NCBI RefSeq assembly: GCF_902726545.1
Contig: NZ_CACVAD010000048.1
Location: forward strand, 1-35,038
Direction: 5' to 3'
Source: Yersinia artesiana
Lineage (GTDB): Bacteria > Pseudomonadota > Gammaproteobacteria > Enterobacterales > Enterobacteriaceae
Length of the DNA: 35,038 nucleotides
A model generated the notes under the pieces. The model was not told where the DNA came from and did not search any database. It saw nothing but the letters and a program-made list of their open reading frames with translations. This document shows positions 1 to 8,151 of this stretch, one piece after another (positions within the stretch are counted from its first letter, which is position 1; each line of letters starts with the position of its first letter). The translations under genes and the position numbers were made by a program.

Positions 1-72
1 CAGAAGTGAAACGCCGTAGCGCCGATGGTAGTGTGGGGTCTCCCCATGCGAGAGTAGGACACTGCCAGGCAT
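1..72 (+). rRNA. rrf: 5S rRNA, 3' part (cut by window edge)
   Basis: These 72 bases match the last part of the complete 5S copy at 200-319 except for one base: C at 70 here, T at 317 there. The window begins at about base 49 of the molecule, so the 5' part lies outside. It is followed by tRNA-Thr and a second 5S gene, the order seen at the end of E. coli rrnD (rrfD-thrV-rrfF). Confidence 0.95.
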
Positions 73-84
73 CAAATTTAGCGT

Positions 85-160
85 GCTGATATGGCTCAGT
101 TGGTAGAGCGCACCCTTGGTAAGGGTGAGGTCCCCAGTTCGACTCTGGGTATCAGCACCA
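85..160 (+). tRNA. tRNA-Thr (anticodon GGT)
   Basis: A 76-base cloverleaf with an encoded CCA end. The acceptor strand GCTGATA pairs with TATCAGC, and the D-arm and the T-arm (GTTCGACTC) are in place. The anticodon GGT lies at 118-120 in the loop CTTGGTAAG. It sits 12 bases after the first 5S gene and 39 bases before the second, so it is probably processed from the rRNA transcript. The equivalent E. coli gene is thrV. Confidence 0.97.
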
Positions 161-199
161 GTTACATGGGTTAAAGTTCGGTAGTTGTAGAAAAGAATT

Positions 200-319
200 T
201 ACCTGGCGGCAATAGCGCGGTGGTCCCACCTGACCCCATGCCGAACTCAGAAGTGAAACGCCGTAGCGCCGATGGTAGTGTGGGGTCTCCCCATGCGAGA
301 GTAGGACACTGCCAGGTAT
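200..319 (+). rRNA. rrf: 5S rRNA, complete second copy
   Basis: A 120-base 5S gene. The 5' arm TACCTGGCGGC pairs with the 3' arm GCCAGGTAT, and the internal core matches the E. coli 5S sequence as remembered. The second base pair of helix I is A201-T317, where E. coli and, judging by its 3' half, the upstream copy have G-C. It is the last gene of the rRNA operon, with a terminator 15 bases downstream. Confidence 0.97.
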
Positions 320-333
320 CAAATCAAGTAAAG

Positions 334-365
334 ACCCCATGCCAAAAGCGTGGGGTTTTTGCTTT
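334..365 (+). terminator. rRNA operon terminator
   Basis: The stem ACCCCATGC (334-342) pairs with GCGTGGGGT (348-356) around a 5-base loop, with one T-G wobble. A run of T (356-360), a G-C step and more T follow. It closes the rRNA operon. Confidence 0.85.
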
Positions 366-684
366 TCTGTCATCCGGTAAATATCTACATACCAATAAAC
401 AGTTAGTAACCGATAATAGGTTGCCTCAATCCCCGCTATTCTCCATATAATATATTTGAAACCATATTGCCTTATTTTCATTTAATTGTTTGTATTTTAA
501 GGTTTTTTTTGCATATTTTCAGTATGTAAAATGATTACGATTGCCCGCCAAATTCTATATGCTGAAATTTCAGCAATGAAACATTTTCAGTTTGCCGCAG
601 ATTGCTCGACTTTTTCCTGAAAACCCGTTATCTTCGGGCATCTAGAAGTCTAAACGTATAAGCGGATATATTGAGGATATAGGC
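366..684. other. Intergenic region between rRNA operon and metA
   Basis: AT-rich spacer without a credible gene. The only clear signals are the MetJ boxes at its 3' end and the GAGGA Shine-Dalgarno sequence at 673-677. A possible -10 (TTATCT, 628-633) lies just before the MetJ boxes, but no convincing -35 was found. Confidence 0.5.
644..667 (+). promoter_or_regulatory. MetJ operator (three tandem 8-base met boxes)
   Basis: Three adjacent 8-mers resemble the met box AGACGTCT: AGAAGTCT (644-651), AAACGTAT (652-659) and AAGCGGAT (660-667). MetJ with S-adenosylmethionine binds such tandem boxes cooperatively. The array ends 17 bases before the metA start, and the E. coli metA leader as remembered has the same arrangement. 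It implies repression of metA when methionine and AdoMet are plentiful. Confidence 0.8.
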
Positions 685-1614
685 ATGCCAATTCGGGTTC
701 CTGATGAATTACCAGCAGTGAGTTTTTTACGTAATGAGAATGTCTTTGTTATGACCTCATCGCGTGCAAAAACTCAGGAAATTCGTCCCCTGAAGGTGTT
801 GGTTTTAAATCTGATGCCTAAAAAAATTGAGACGGAAAACCAATTCCTACGTCTACTCTCTAATTCGCCTTTACAGGTCGACATCCAATTACTGCGAATT
901 GATAGTCGCGAGTCAAAAAATACGCCAGCTGAGCACTTGAACAACTTTTATTGTGACTTTGAAGATATTCAGGAGCAAAACTTTGATGGGCTGATTGTCA
1001 CGGGAGCTCCTCTGGGTTTGGTCGATTTCTGCGATGTTGCTTATTGGCCACAGATTGAACGTATTATTGCCTGGGCAAAAGATCACGTTACCTCAACTTT
1101 ATTCGTGTGTTGGGCGGTGCAAGCTGCCTTAAATATCTTATATGGTATTCCCAAAATGACGCGAGAGACCAAACTCTCAGGCATTTACCAGCACCAAACA
1201 GATAAACCACTGGCGCTTCTCACGCGTGGTTTCGATGAAACATTCCTGGCGCCGCATTCTCGTTATGCCGACTTCCCCGTAGAGGTACTCCAGCAATATA
1301 CTGATCTGGATATTCTGGTTTCCTCGGAAGAGGCCGGTGCATATTTGTTTGCCAGCAAAGACAAACGGGTCGCTTTCGTCACCGGTCATCCTGAATATGA
1401 TGTTGATACCTTAGCGGGAGAATATCAACGTGATCTGGCGGCCGGTTTGAATCCACAAATTCCACTCAATTATTTCCCCAATGATGATGCTTCATTACCC
1501 CCCAAAGCATCCTGGCGCAGTCACGGGCACCTGTTATTTGCTAACTGGTTGAACTACTACGTTTACCAAATCACACCATTTGATTTGCGCCATATGAATC
1601 CTACTCTCGACTAA
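685..1614 (+). CDS. metA: Homoserine O-succinyltransferase
   Basis: The 309-codon protein has the length and sequence of enterobacterial MetA, beginning [20 protein letters not shown]. It transfers the succinyl group of succinyl-CoA to homoserine, the first committed step of methionine synthesis in the cytoplasm. The nucleophile region [15 protein letters not shown] near residue 142 and the later GHPEYD segment (His/Glu catalytic pair in this family) are intact. The start ATG has GAGGA 7 bases upstream. It stands alone, with a strong terminator behind it and three MetJ boxes in front. MetA is known as a heat-labile, proteolysed enzyme in E. coli; nothing in this copy looks unusual. Confidence 0.97.
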   Translation: MPIRVPDELPAVSFLRNENVFVMTSSRAKTQEIRPLKVLVLNLMPKKIETENQFLRLLSNSPLQVDIQLLRIDSRESKNTPAEHLNNFYCDFEDIQEQNFDGLIVTGAPLGLVDFCDVAYWPQIERIIAWAKDHVTSTLFVCWAVQAALNILYGIPKMTRETKLSGIYQHQTDKPLALLTRGFDETFLAPHSRYADFPVEVLQQYTDLDILVSSEEAGAYLFASKDKRVAFVTGHPEYDVDTLAGEYQRDLAAGLNPQIPLNYFPNDDASLPPKASWRSHGHLLFANWLNYYVYQITPFDLRHMNPTLD

Positions 1615-1637
1615 ATTTTTCCTCCCTGAATGCGAAT

Positions 1638-1663
1638 AAAGGCGGCTGAATCGAGCCGCCTTT
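1638..1663 (+). terminator. metA terminator
   Basis: A perfect 10-bp stem, AAAGGCGGCT (1638-1647) with AGCCGCCTTT (1654-1663), has a 6-base loop and is followed by a T-rich stretch. It begins 24 bases after the metA stop codon. Confidence 0.9.
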
Positions 1664-1841
1664 CTGCTTTTTGCTCTAATAAGAGCCATTTCCCCCTGCT
1701 TATACTGGTCTGATCTCTTTATCAAACAACAAGTTATCTCGCGATAAAGTTATAAATGGAAGCTGGTTCCTATCTTCTTAATGTTCATCATAATGTTAAC
1801 AATATGATAATTAAAGATTAAATAATTATTTTTAATAAAAA
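1664..1841. other. Intergenic region upstream of the aceB promoter
   Basis: Very AT-rich spacer, especially 1790-1841, ending at the IclR box. No gene, RNA or repeat was recognised. The AT tract just upstream of the promoter could serve as an UP element or a nucleoid-protein site; that is inference only. Confidence 0.4.
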
Positions 1842-1881
1842 TGGAAATCGTTTTTGATTTTCTTAATTAATTGATTATTCT
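1842..1881 (+). promoter_or_regulatory. aceBAK promoter with overlapping IclR box
   Basis: TGGAAATCGTTTTTG (1842-1856) matches the IclR consensus TGGAAATNATTTCCA at 10 of 14 fixed positions. It overlaps a -35 TTGATT (1854-1859), followed after 16 bases by a -10 TATTCT (1876-1881). This is the known E. coli arrangement, in which IclR on the -35 blocks polymerase until acetate or fatty-acid growth relieves it. The iclR gene itself lies downstream at 7068-7907. Confidence 0.75.
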
Positions 1882-2018
1882 TAGTCCTGTCGGGGTGAAA
1901 AGTGACCATATAATCTAGCCTTCAATTTTCGGTTGGGACACATTATCCGATATGAATCCAAGAGTGACGCGACATTAGCGTTGGTGTGAAAGCCGTGAGA
2001 TTGGAAAGGGGAAGGGAA

Positions 2019-3617
2019 ATGACACAACAGTTAGTCGGCACGGAGTTAGTTTTTACACAGCATTTTAATGTTGCTGAGAGGCAGGTTTTGCCAGATGAAG
2101 CGATCGAATTCTTGACCGAATTGGTGGTGAAATTCGCACCGTCACGTCGTGAACTCCTTGCAGCACGGCTGTCCTGGCAAAAAGATATCGATCAAGGGGC
2201 CTTGCCAGACTTTATTTCGGAAACTAATTCCATTCGTGAAGGTAATTGGAAGATTCAGGGGATTCCTGCTGACTTACGTGATCGCCGGGTGGAGATTACC
2301 GGGCCGGTTGAGCGCAAGATGGTGATTAATGCTCTCAACGCTAACGTAAAAGTCTTTATGGCAGATTTCGAGGATTCGCTGGCCCCAAGTTGGGACAAAG
2401 TGATCGATGGTCAAATTAACCTGCATGATGCGGTAAAAGGCACGATTTCCTATGCAAATGAATCCGGTAAAATTTATCAGCTCAAACCCAACCCTGCGGT
2501 ACTGATTGCACGAGTTCGCGGCCTGCACTTGCCGGAGAAACATGTGAAATGGCAGGGGGAAGCTATTCCTGGTGGACTGTTCGATTTCGCTTTGTATTTC
2601 TATCATAACTATAAGCAATTACTTGCCAATGGCAGCGGCCCTTATTTTTATTTGCCAAAGATGCAGTCTTATCAAGAAGCCGCTTGGTGGAGTGATGTTT
2701 TCACCTTTACCGAGCAGCGCTTCGACTTACCGCAAGGTACCATTAAAGCCACGGTATTAATTGAGACATTACCTGCCGTGTTCCAAATGGATGAAATCCT
2801 CTATCACCTGCGCCATCACATTGTTGGCCTCAATTGTGGTCGTTGGGATTATATATTCAGCTATATCAAAACACTGAAAAACCACGGTGATCGTGTGTTG
2901 CCAGACCGCCAATCGGTCACCATGAATAAACCATTCCTGAGCGCGTATTCCCGTTTATTGATCAAAACCTGCCATAAACGCGGTGCTTTAGCGATGGGTG
3001 GCATGGCGGCATTTATCCCGAATAAAGATCCGGTAAAAAATGCGCAAGTACTGGATAAAGTTCGTGCGGATAAAGAGTTAGAAGCCAGTAATGGCCATGA
3101 TGGTACATGGGTAGCCCATCCGGGGCTGGCCGATACGGTGATGGAAGTCTTTAACAAGGTGTTGGGTGACCGACCAAATCAATTAGAGGTTAGCCGGGCG
3201 CAGGACAAACCTATTACCGCAGCTGAGTTGTTGGAGCCTTGCAGCGGTGAACGCACGGAAGAAGGGATGCGCGCCAACATCCGGGTTGCTGTGCAATACA
3301 TTGAAGCATGGATATCTGGCAATGGCTGCGTGCCTATTTATGGCCTGATGGAAGATGCCGCGACAGCAGAGATTTCTCGCACTTCTATCTGGCAATGGAT
3401 ACATCACCAGAAAAAACTGAGTAACGGTCAGACGGTGACGAAAGAGCTGTTTCGAAACATGTTGAGTGAAGAAATGCAGGTAGTAAAGCTGGAACTTGGC
3501 GCAGAGCGCTTTGATGGCGGGCGGTTTGAAGAAGCTGCGCGCCTGATGGAGCGAATTACAACACAAGACGAGCTTATCGACTTCCTGACACTACCCGGCT
3601 ACGCGCTGCTAGCCTAA
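2019..3617 (+). CDS. aceB: Malate synthase A
   Basis: Condenses glyoxylate with acetyl-CoA to malate, the second step of the glyoxylate bypass. The ATG at 2019 gives 532 codons, against 533 in E. coli, and a purine-rich Shine-Dalgarno stretch (AGGGGAAGGG) lies immediately upstream. A GTG at 1986 would add 11 unconserved residues and is disfavoured. Conserved segments include FISETNSIREGNWKIQGIP, NALNANVKVFMADFEDS, QLKPNPAVLI, NCGRWDYIFSYIKT and NGCVPIYGLMEDAATAEISR. The last of these carries the acidic residues of the active site. It is the first gene of aceBAK, 49 bases before aceA, and IclR-controlled. Confidence 0.97.
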   Translation: MTQQLVGTELVFTQHFNVAERQVLPDEAIEFLTELVVKFAPSRRELLAARLSWQKDIDQGALPDFISETNSIREGNWKIQGIPADLRDRRVEITGPVERKMVINALNANVKVFMADFEDSLAPSWDKVIDGQINLHDAVKGTISYANESGKIYQLKPNPAVLIARVRGLHLPEKHVKWQGEAIPGGLFDFALYFYHNYKQLLANGSGPYFYLPKMQSYQEAAWWSDVFTFTEQRFDLPQGTIKATVLIETLPAVFQMDEILYHLRHHIVGLNCGRWDYIFSYIKTLKNHGDRVLPDRQSVTMNKPFLSAYSRLLIKTCHKRGALAMGGMAAFIPNKDPVKNAQVLDKVRADKELEASNGHDGTWVAHPGLADTVMEVFNKVLGDRPNQLEVSRAQDKPITAAELLEPCSGERTEEGMRANIRVAVQYIEAWISGNGCVPIYGLMEDAATAEISRTSIWQWIHHQKKLSNGQTVTKELFRNMLSEEMQVVKLELGAERFDGGRFEEAARLMERITTQDELIDFLTLPGYALLA

Positions 3618-3666
3618 GACACTAACTTATTTAACCCTACAAAATTAAATAATAAGGAATATCGCC

Positions 3667-4974
3667 ATGACTACCTCTCGTACTCAACAAATTCAGCAAT
3701 TGGAACAGGAATGGAAATCACCGCGCTGGGAGGGCATTATTCGCCCGTATAGTGCTGAAGAGGTGATTAAATTACGTGGCTCAGTCAACCCTGAGTGCAC
3801 TTTGGCGCAGCACGGTGCGAAGAGATTGTGGGAATTACTGCATGGCAAATCGCGTAAAGATTATATCAACTGTTTAGGCGCATTAACCGGTGGTCAGGCG
3901 CTGCAACAGGCGAAGGCAGGGGTTGAGGCCATTTATCTGTCAGGCTGGCAGGTCGCGGCTGATGCTAACACCGCATCAAGCATGTATCCGGATCAGTCGC
4001 TGTACCCGGTTGACTCCGTTCCTGCGGTAGTTAAACGTATCAATAACAGCTTCCGTCGCGCAGATCAGATTCAATGGTCGAATAATATTGAGCCGGGTAG
4101 CAAAGGTTATACCGACTATTTCCTGCCGATTGTGGCAGATGCGGAAGCCGGTTTTGGCGGTGTGCTGAATGCATTCGAATTGATGAAAGCTATGATTGAA
4201 GCGGGTGCTGCTGGCGTACATTTCGAAGACCAACTGGCAGCCGTGAAGAAATGTGGTCATATGGGCGGTAAAGTTTTGGTGCCGACTCAGGAAGCGATTC
4301 AGAAGTTGGTCGCAGCCCGTCTGGCTGCCGACGTTCTCGGTGTGCCAACACTGCTGATTGCCCGTACCGATGCCGATGCCGCTGATTTGTTGACCTCTGA
4401 TTGTGACCCGCATGATAGCGAATTCATTACTGGTGATCGTACTGCTGAAGGATTCTTCCGCACTCATGCTGGTATTGAGCAAGCCATCAGTCGCGGCCTG
4501 GCTTATGCCCCGTATGCCGATTTGGTGTGGTGCGAAACATCTACTCCAGACTTGACGTTAGCTAAGCGTTTTGCTGATGCGATTCATGCGCAATTCCCAG
4601 GAAAATTATTGGCTTACAACTGCTCTCCATCATTTAACTGGAAAAAGAATCTGACGGACCAACAGATTGCCAGCTTCCAGGATGAGCTGTCTGCCATGGG
4701 TTACAAATACCAGTTTATTACACTGGCGGGTATCCACAGCATGTGGTTCAACATGTTCGACCTGGCGCATGCTTACGCACAGGGAGAGGGCATGAAGCAC
4801 TATGTTGAGAAGGTTCAGCAGCCAGAATTTGCCGCTGTTGAGCGCGGCTACACTTTCGCATCTCATCAACAGGAAGTGGGCACCGGCTACTTTGATAAAG
4901 TCACCAATATCATTCAGGGCGGTGAGTCTTCCGTAACGGCATTGACCGGCTCGACGGAAGAACAGCAATTCTAA
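3667..4974 (+). CDS. aceA: Isocitrate lyase
   Basis: Cleaves isocitrate to glyoxylate and succinate at the head of the glyoxylate bypass. The 435-codon protein matches enterobacterial AceA throughout. The signature KKCGHMGGK carries the catalytic Cys196, one position from the E. coli Cys195. The metal-site stretch [11 protein letters not shown] and the C-terminal [16 protein letters not shown] are also intact. AATAAGGAA lies just upstream of the ATG. It is the middle gene of aceBAK, and a stem-loop follows before aceK. With aceB it lets the cell grow on acetate or fatty acids by bypassing the two decarboxylations of the TCA cycle. Confidence 0.97.
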   Translation: MTTSRTQQIQQLEQEWKSPRWEGIIRPYSAEEVIKLRGSVNPECTLAQHGAKRLWELLHGKSRKDYINCLGALTGGQALQQAKAGVEAIYLSGWQVAADANTASSMYPDQSLYPVDSVPAVVKRINNSFRRADQIQWSNNIEPGSKGYTDYFLPIVADAEAGFGGVLNAFELMKAMIEAGAAGVHFEDQLAAVKKCGHMGGKVLVPTQEAIQKLVAARLAADVLGVPTLLIARTDADAADLLTSDCDPHDSEFITGDRTAEGFFRTHAGIEQAISRGLAYAPYADLVWCETSTPDLTLAKRFADAIHAQFPGKLLAYNCSPSFNWKKNLTDQQIASFQDELSAMGYKYQFITLAGIHSMWFNMFDLAHAYAQGEGMKHYVEKVQQPEFAAVERGYTFASHQQEVGTGYFDKVTNIIQGGESSVTALTGSTEEQQF

Positions 4975-5007
4975 CTCCACGAGTTTGAGGGAAAGTGTGT
5001 GTTATCA

Positions 5008-5029
5008 AGAGCCTGCTTACGCAGGCTCT
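5008..5029 (+). promoter_or_regulatory. Intercistronic stem-loop between aceA and aceK
   Basis: A perfect 9-bp stem, AGAGCCTGC (5008-5016) with GCAGGCTCT (5021-5029), closes a TTAC loop. It lies in the 77-base gap between the aceA stop and the aceK start and has no U-run after it. E. coli carries REP-type palindromes at this place, and aceK is expressed far below aceBA. A stem that protects the aceBA 3' end or slows read-through would do the same here; that role is inferred. Confidence 0.7.
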
Positions 5030-5051
5030 GTTCCGTATGGCGGAGGTAAGT

Positions 5052-6779
5052 ATGGTGACAAAGCTGGAACAATTAATCGCGCAAACAATTTTGCAGGGGT
5101 TTGATGCTCAATATGGCCGCTTTCTGGAGATCACCGCGGGGGCGCAACACCGTTTTGAACAGGCTGATTGGCATGCGGTACAGCAGGCGATGAAAAAGCG
5201 TATTCACCTCTATGATAGTCATGTGGGATTGGTGGTGGAGCAATTGAAACACATCACTGATCAACGCTGTTTTGATGTGAGTTTTCTGACGCGGGTTAAA
5301 GAAATCTATACTGACTTGCTCCCGGATTATCCGCGCTTTGAAATCGCTGAAAGTTTTTTTAATTCAGTCTATTGTCGGTTATTTAAACACCGCGATTTAA
5401 CTCCGGATAAGCTGTTTGTTTTCAGTTCACAACCGGAGCGGCGCTTTCGCGAAATCCCTCGCCCTTTAGCACGCGATTTTGTCCCCAAGGATAATTTGAG
5501 CGGCATGTTGCAGCTGGTACTCAATGATTTGCCGCTGCGTTTACCCTGGGAAGACCTGTCACGCGATATTGGCTATATTGCGACCGCATTGCGGCAAATT
5601 TTTACCGATGAGCAGCTCGCAACCGCACGTTTTCAAATTGCGAATGAACTGTTTTATCGTAATAAAGCCGCCTGGCTTGTGGGAAAATTGCGGCTGGCTG
5701 ATGAGGTTTACCCATTCCTGCTACCTATCCATCACAATGAATCAGGCGGGCTATTTATTGATACCTGCCTCACCAGCAAGGCAGAGGCCAGTATTGTGTT
5801 TGGCTTCGCTCGTTCTTATTTTATGGTTTATGCCCCCTTACCCGCGGCAATGGTGGAATGGCTGCGGGAAATCTTGCCGGGCAAATCGACCGCTGAACTG
5901 TATATGGCGATTGGCTGCCAAAAACACGGTAAAACCGAAAGCTACCGTGAATACCTAACCTTTGTTCATCAATCTAGCGAACAATTTATTATTGCGCCTG
6001 GGGTCAAAGGGATGGTGATGTTGGTATTTACTCTGCCAGCATTTGACCGGGTTTTTAAGGTCATCAAAGACCAGTTCGCGCCACAAAAAGAAGTCAGTCA
6101 GGCGAGAGTTTTAGAGTGCTATCAATTGGTTAAAGAACATGATCGGGTAGGGCGAATGGCGGATACCCAAGAGTATGAGAATTTTGTGATTGATAAGCAT
6201 CGCATCAGTGCAGAACTGCTGACAGAATTACAGCGGGAAGTGCCGGAAAAACTGGAAGACTTAGGCGACCAAATCATCATTAAACACCTGTATATGGAGC
6301 GGCGGATGACGCCATTGAATCTCTATATGGAGCAGGCAAATGATCAGCAGTTGAAGGATGCTATTGAAGAATACGGTAATGCCATTAAGCAACTGGCGGC
6401 GGCGAATATCTTTCCCGGCGACATGTTATTTAAAAACTTCGGCGTAACCCGCCATGGGCGCGTGGTGTTCTATGATTATGATGAAATTTGTTATATGACT
6501 GAGATGAATTTCCGCGATATTCCGCCGCCGCGTTATCCAGAGGATGAGATGGCCAGCGAACCGTGGTATAGCGTATCTCCCAATGATGTTTTCCCCGAAG
6601 AATTTCGCCATTTCTTATGTAGTGACCGCAAAGTCCGGCACTTTTTTGAGGAGATGCACAGCGACTTGTTCCATGCCAGTTACTGGCGCGGTTTGCAGCA
6701 GCGTATCCGTGATGGGCATGTGGAGGATGTTTTTGCTTATCGTCGAAAACAACGCTTCTCCCAGAGAGTGATCTCTTGA
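5052..6779 (+). CDS. aceK: Isocitrate dehydrogenase kinase/phosphatase
   Basis: A bifunctional enzyme that phosphorylates isocitrate dehydrogenase to shut it down and push carbon into the glyoxylate bypass, and dephosphorylates it again. The ATG at 5052 gives 575 codons (E. coli 578), is preceded by GGAGG at 5042-5046 and restores the conserved start region [20 protein letters not shown]. Frames open further upstream (to 4995) run through the intercistronic stem-loop and are not credible. Conserved kinase features are [25 protein letters not shown] with Asp457 and VVFYDYDE; the aspartate number equals the catalytic residue in E. coli. It is the last gene of aceBAK. Confidence 0.96.
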   Translation: MVTKLEQLIAQTILQGFDAQYGRFLEITAGAQHRFEQADWHAVQQAMKKRIHLYDSHVGLVVEQLKHITDQRCFDVSFLTRVKEIYTDLLPDYPRFEIAESFFNSVYCRLFKHRDLTPDKLFVFSSQPERRFREIPRPLARDFVPKDNLSGMLQLVLNDLPLRLPWEDLSRDIGYIATALRQIFTDEQLATARFQIANELFYRNKAAWLVGKLRLADEVYPFLLPIHHNESGGLFIDTCLTSKAEASIVFGFARSYFMVYAPLPAAMVEWLREILPGKSTAELYMAIGCQKHGKTESYREYLTFVHQSSEQFIIAPGVKGMVMLVFTLPAFDRVFKVIKDQFAPQKEVSQARVLECYQLVKEHDRVGRMADTQEYENFVIDKHRISAELLTELQREVPEKLEDLGDQIIIKHLYMERRMTPLNLYMEQANDQQLKDAIEEYGNAIKQLAAANIFPGDMLFKNFGVTRHGRVVFYDYDEICYMTEMNFRDIPPPRYPEDEMASEPWYSVSPNDVFPEEFRHFLCSDRKVRHFFEEMHSDLFHASYWRGLQQRIRDGHVEDVFAYRRKQRFSQRVIS

Positions 6780-6870
6780 CGGCTGCTGCGCGTCGTCACT
6801 CTGAGATTGCGCAGTGCTCGGCCTCCTCACGTACTACGTGTACGCTCCGGGGCCTGTGCGCTGGGCGCAC
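6780..6870. repeat. Cluster of short palindromes behind aceK
   Basis: Directly behind the aceK stop lie three nested inverted repeats: CTGCGC/GCGCAG (6786-6791 with 6809-6814), the odd palindrome CACGTACTACGTG (6828-6840) and GTGCGC/GCGCAC with a 3-base loop (6856-6861 with 6865-6870). The sequence is GC-rich compared with its surroundings and looks like a dispersed repeat of Yersinia intergenic regions. I cannot name the family. There is no T-run to make it a simple terminator. Confidence 0.55.
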
Positions 6871-6925
6871 TCAGATTGACTTAGCTCGCTACGCCTTGAT
6901 TGGATTGAAAAACACAGGTTCAAAT

Positions 6926-6985
6926 GAAGGGGAATCGTGCCGTTGGGGTCGTAGCGGCGTGAGCCGCCGGAGCGCCCCTAGGCGC
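6926..6985 (+). repeat. Dispersed repeat with GNRA hairpin, copy 1
   Basis: Matches 16662-16718 without gaps at about 48 of 57 positions (hand count, 6926-6982). It holds the hairpin GCGGC-GTGA-GCCGC (6954-6967) with a GNRA-type loop, and a second one, GCGCC-CCTA-GGCGC (6972-6985), absent from copy 2. It lies between aceK and the 3' end of iclR. Confidence 0.65.
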
Positions 6986-7067
6986 GGTAAACCCTTCGAT
7001 CACTGTGCTTAATCTACGGCGTCTTTACGATCTGCTTGTTCTCACCGAACGACAACGTCTTAACTAA

Positions 7068-7907
7068 TTAACTCCGATTTCCGCCGCCGTATGATTGAGT
7101 GATTTCTTTCGCAGCATGAATAACTAATGCACCAAGTTCTGTGACGCGATCGTCGGTAATACGCGATATCGGGCCGGAGATGGAAATAGCGGCAAAGGCT
7201 TCGTGATGTTCATCGAACAGACAGGCGGCGATACAGCGCAGGCCGAGAGCATGCTCTTCATCGTCAAATGAATAACCTTGCTTGCGAATTAGCGCCAGAT
7301 TCTCTTTCAAACTGGCTGGACTGGTGCGGGTATGCTGCGTGTAGGCATGCAGCCCTTTTTTATGTAAAAGCTGAACCAGTTGGTCGTCTGGCAGGGTGGA
7401 GAGAAAAGCTTTACCGGCACCCGAGGCGTGCATTGGCAGTTTGCCGCCAATCGGTGCGGACATCCGCATCAGGGCGGTACATTGCACTTGATCGATAATA
7501 ATGGCCTGATAGTCACTGTGATCCAGCACGGCCAGATTGACGGTTTCACCAGATTCATCCATTAAACGGCGCAGCATCGGGTGAACCATCGCCAGCAGAT
7601 TGCGGCTTTGCAAAAAGCTACTGCCGACAATAAAGGCGTGTGCGCCCATCGTCCAAAGGCCTAAATCCCCCACCTGACGGACGAAACCCTGCTGCTGCAT
7701 GGTGGTTAACAGGCGGTGAGTGGTGGAATTAGGTAAACCTGCCTGTTGCGCTAAATCTGTTAAGGCCACACTGCCCTGCGCTTCGGAAATATATTCCAGT
7801 AATTTAAGACCCCGTGTCAGTGATTGAACCTGACCGGTTGGTGCTGTCGTTGTTTGCACGGCTGCCTTGGGTTTCTTTCCCCGTTTAATCGCAATCGGTA
7901 ACGCCAT
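7068..7907 (-). CDS. iclR: Acetate operon repressor IclR
   Basis: Transcription factor that represses aceBAK and its own gene; glyoxylate and pyruvate are the known effectors. The 279 codons compare with 274 in E. coli. A basic N-terminal tail (KRGKKPKA) precedes the winged helix-turn-helix at about residues 30-90 ([20 protein letters not shown], then QQGFVRQVG). The effector-binding domain follows, with [24 protein letters not shown] and [22 protein letters not shown]. The ATG is preceded by GAGAGG. It is divergent from metH and lies close behind aceBAK; the E. coli gene arpA, which sits between them there, is absent. An IclR-like box sits 25 bases before its start. Confidence 0.96.
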   Translation of the reverse strand: MALPIAIKRGKKPKAAVQTTTAPTGQVQSLTRGLKLLEYISEAQGSVALTDLAQQAGLPNSTTHRLLTTMQQQGFVRQVGDLGLWTMGAHAFIVGSSFLQSRNLLAMVHPMLRRLMDESGETVNLAVLDHSDYQAIIIDQVQCTALMRMSAPIGGKLPMHASGAGKAFLSTLPDDQLVQLLHKKGLHAYTQHTRTSPASLKENLALIRKQGYSFDDEEHALGLRCIAACLFDEHHEAFAAISISGPISRITDDRVTELGALVIHAAKEITQSYGGGNRS

Positions 7908-7931
7908 AAATCAGCCTCTCATTCATTATTA

Positions 7932-7946
7932 TGGAACTCATTTTCG
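7932..7946. promoter_or_regulatory. IclR box at the iclR promoter (autoregulation)
   Basis: TGGAACTCATTTTCG matches the IclR consensus TGGAAATNATTTCCA at 11 of 14 fixed positions. It lies 25-39 bases upstream of the iclR ATG, inside the iclR-metH divergent region, which fits the known negative autoregulation of iclR. Confidence 0.6.
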
Positions 7947-8006
7947 TTTTTCAATTATGCATGCAAACCACAAAAATTGCTCATCCGATGAGTTTGGTTT
8001 TCTACC

Positions 8007-8019
8007 TGAAAAAGTCTCA
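8007..8019. promoter_or_regulatory. Possible MetR site upstream of metH
   Basis: TGAAAAAGTCTCA fits the MetR pattern TGAANNWNNTTCA with one mismatch. It lies about 130 bases before the metH start. MetR with homocysteine activates metH in E. coli and Salmonella. A single 13-base near-match is weak evidence. A shorter palindrome, TGAATTTTTCA (8067-8077), has the wrong spacing. Confidence 0.35.
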
Positions 8020-8151
8020 ACTGTGACTGGACTCATTACGTTGACAACTTGTGCTAGGATGACAGATGAATTTTTCAGCATGTCTGATACGAATAAACAA
8101 TTAAAGATGCATCGGATAATGGCAAGGCAACAGGGTAAAGAGGCGACAGTG

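Noticed and set aside
220-450. 76-codon open frame beginning inside the second 5S rRNA
   Set aside because: It overlaps the 5S gene and the operon terminator and has no protein-like features.
6776-7012. 78-codon frame behind aceK
   Set aside because: It translates the palindromic repeat block. The Arg/Cys/Ser-rich composition is what a GC-rich repeat produces by chance.
8041-8060. TTGACA with TAGGAT as metH promoter
   Set aside because: The two hexamers are only 8 bases apart, too close for sigma-70.
8067-8077. TGAATTTTTCA as a MetR site for metH
   Set aside because: The half-sites are separated by three bases instead of the five in the MetR consensus. The site at 8007-8019 fits the spacing better.
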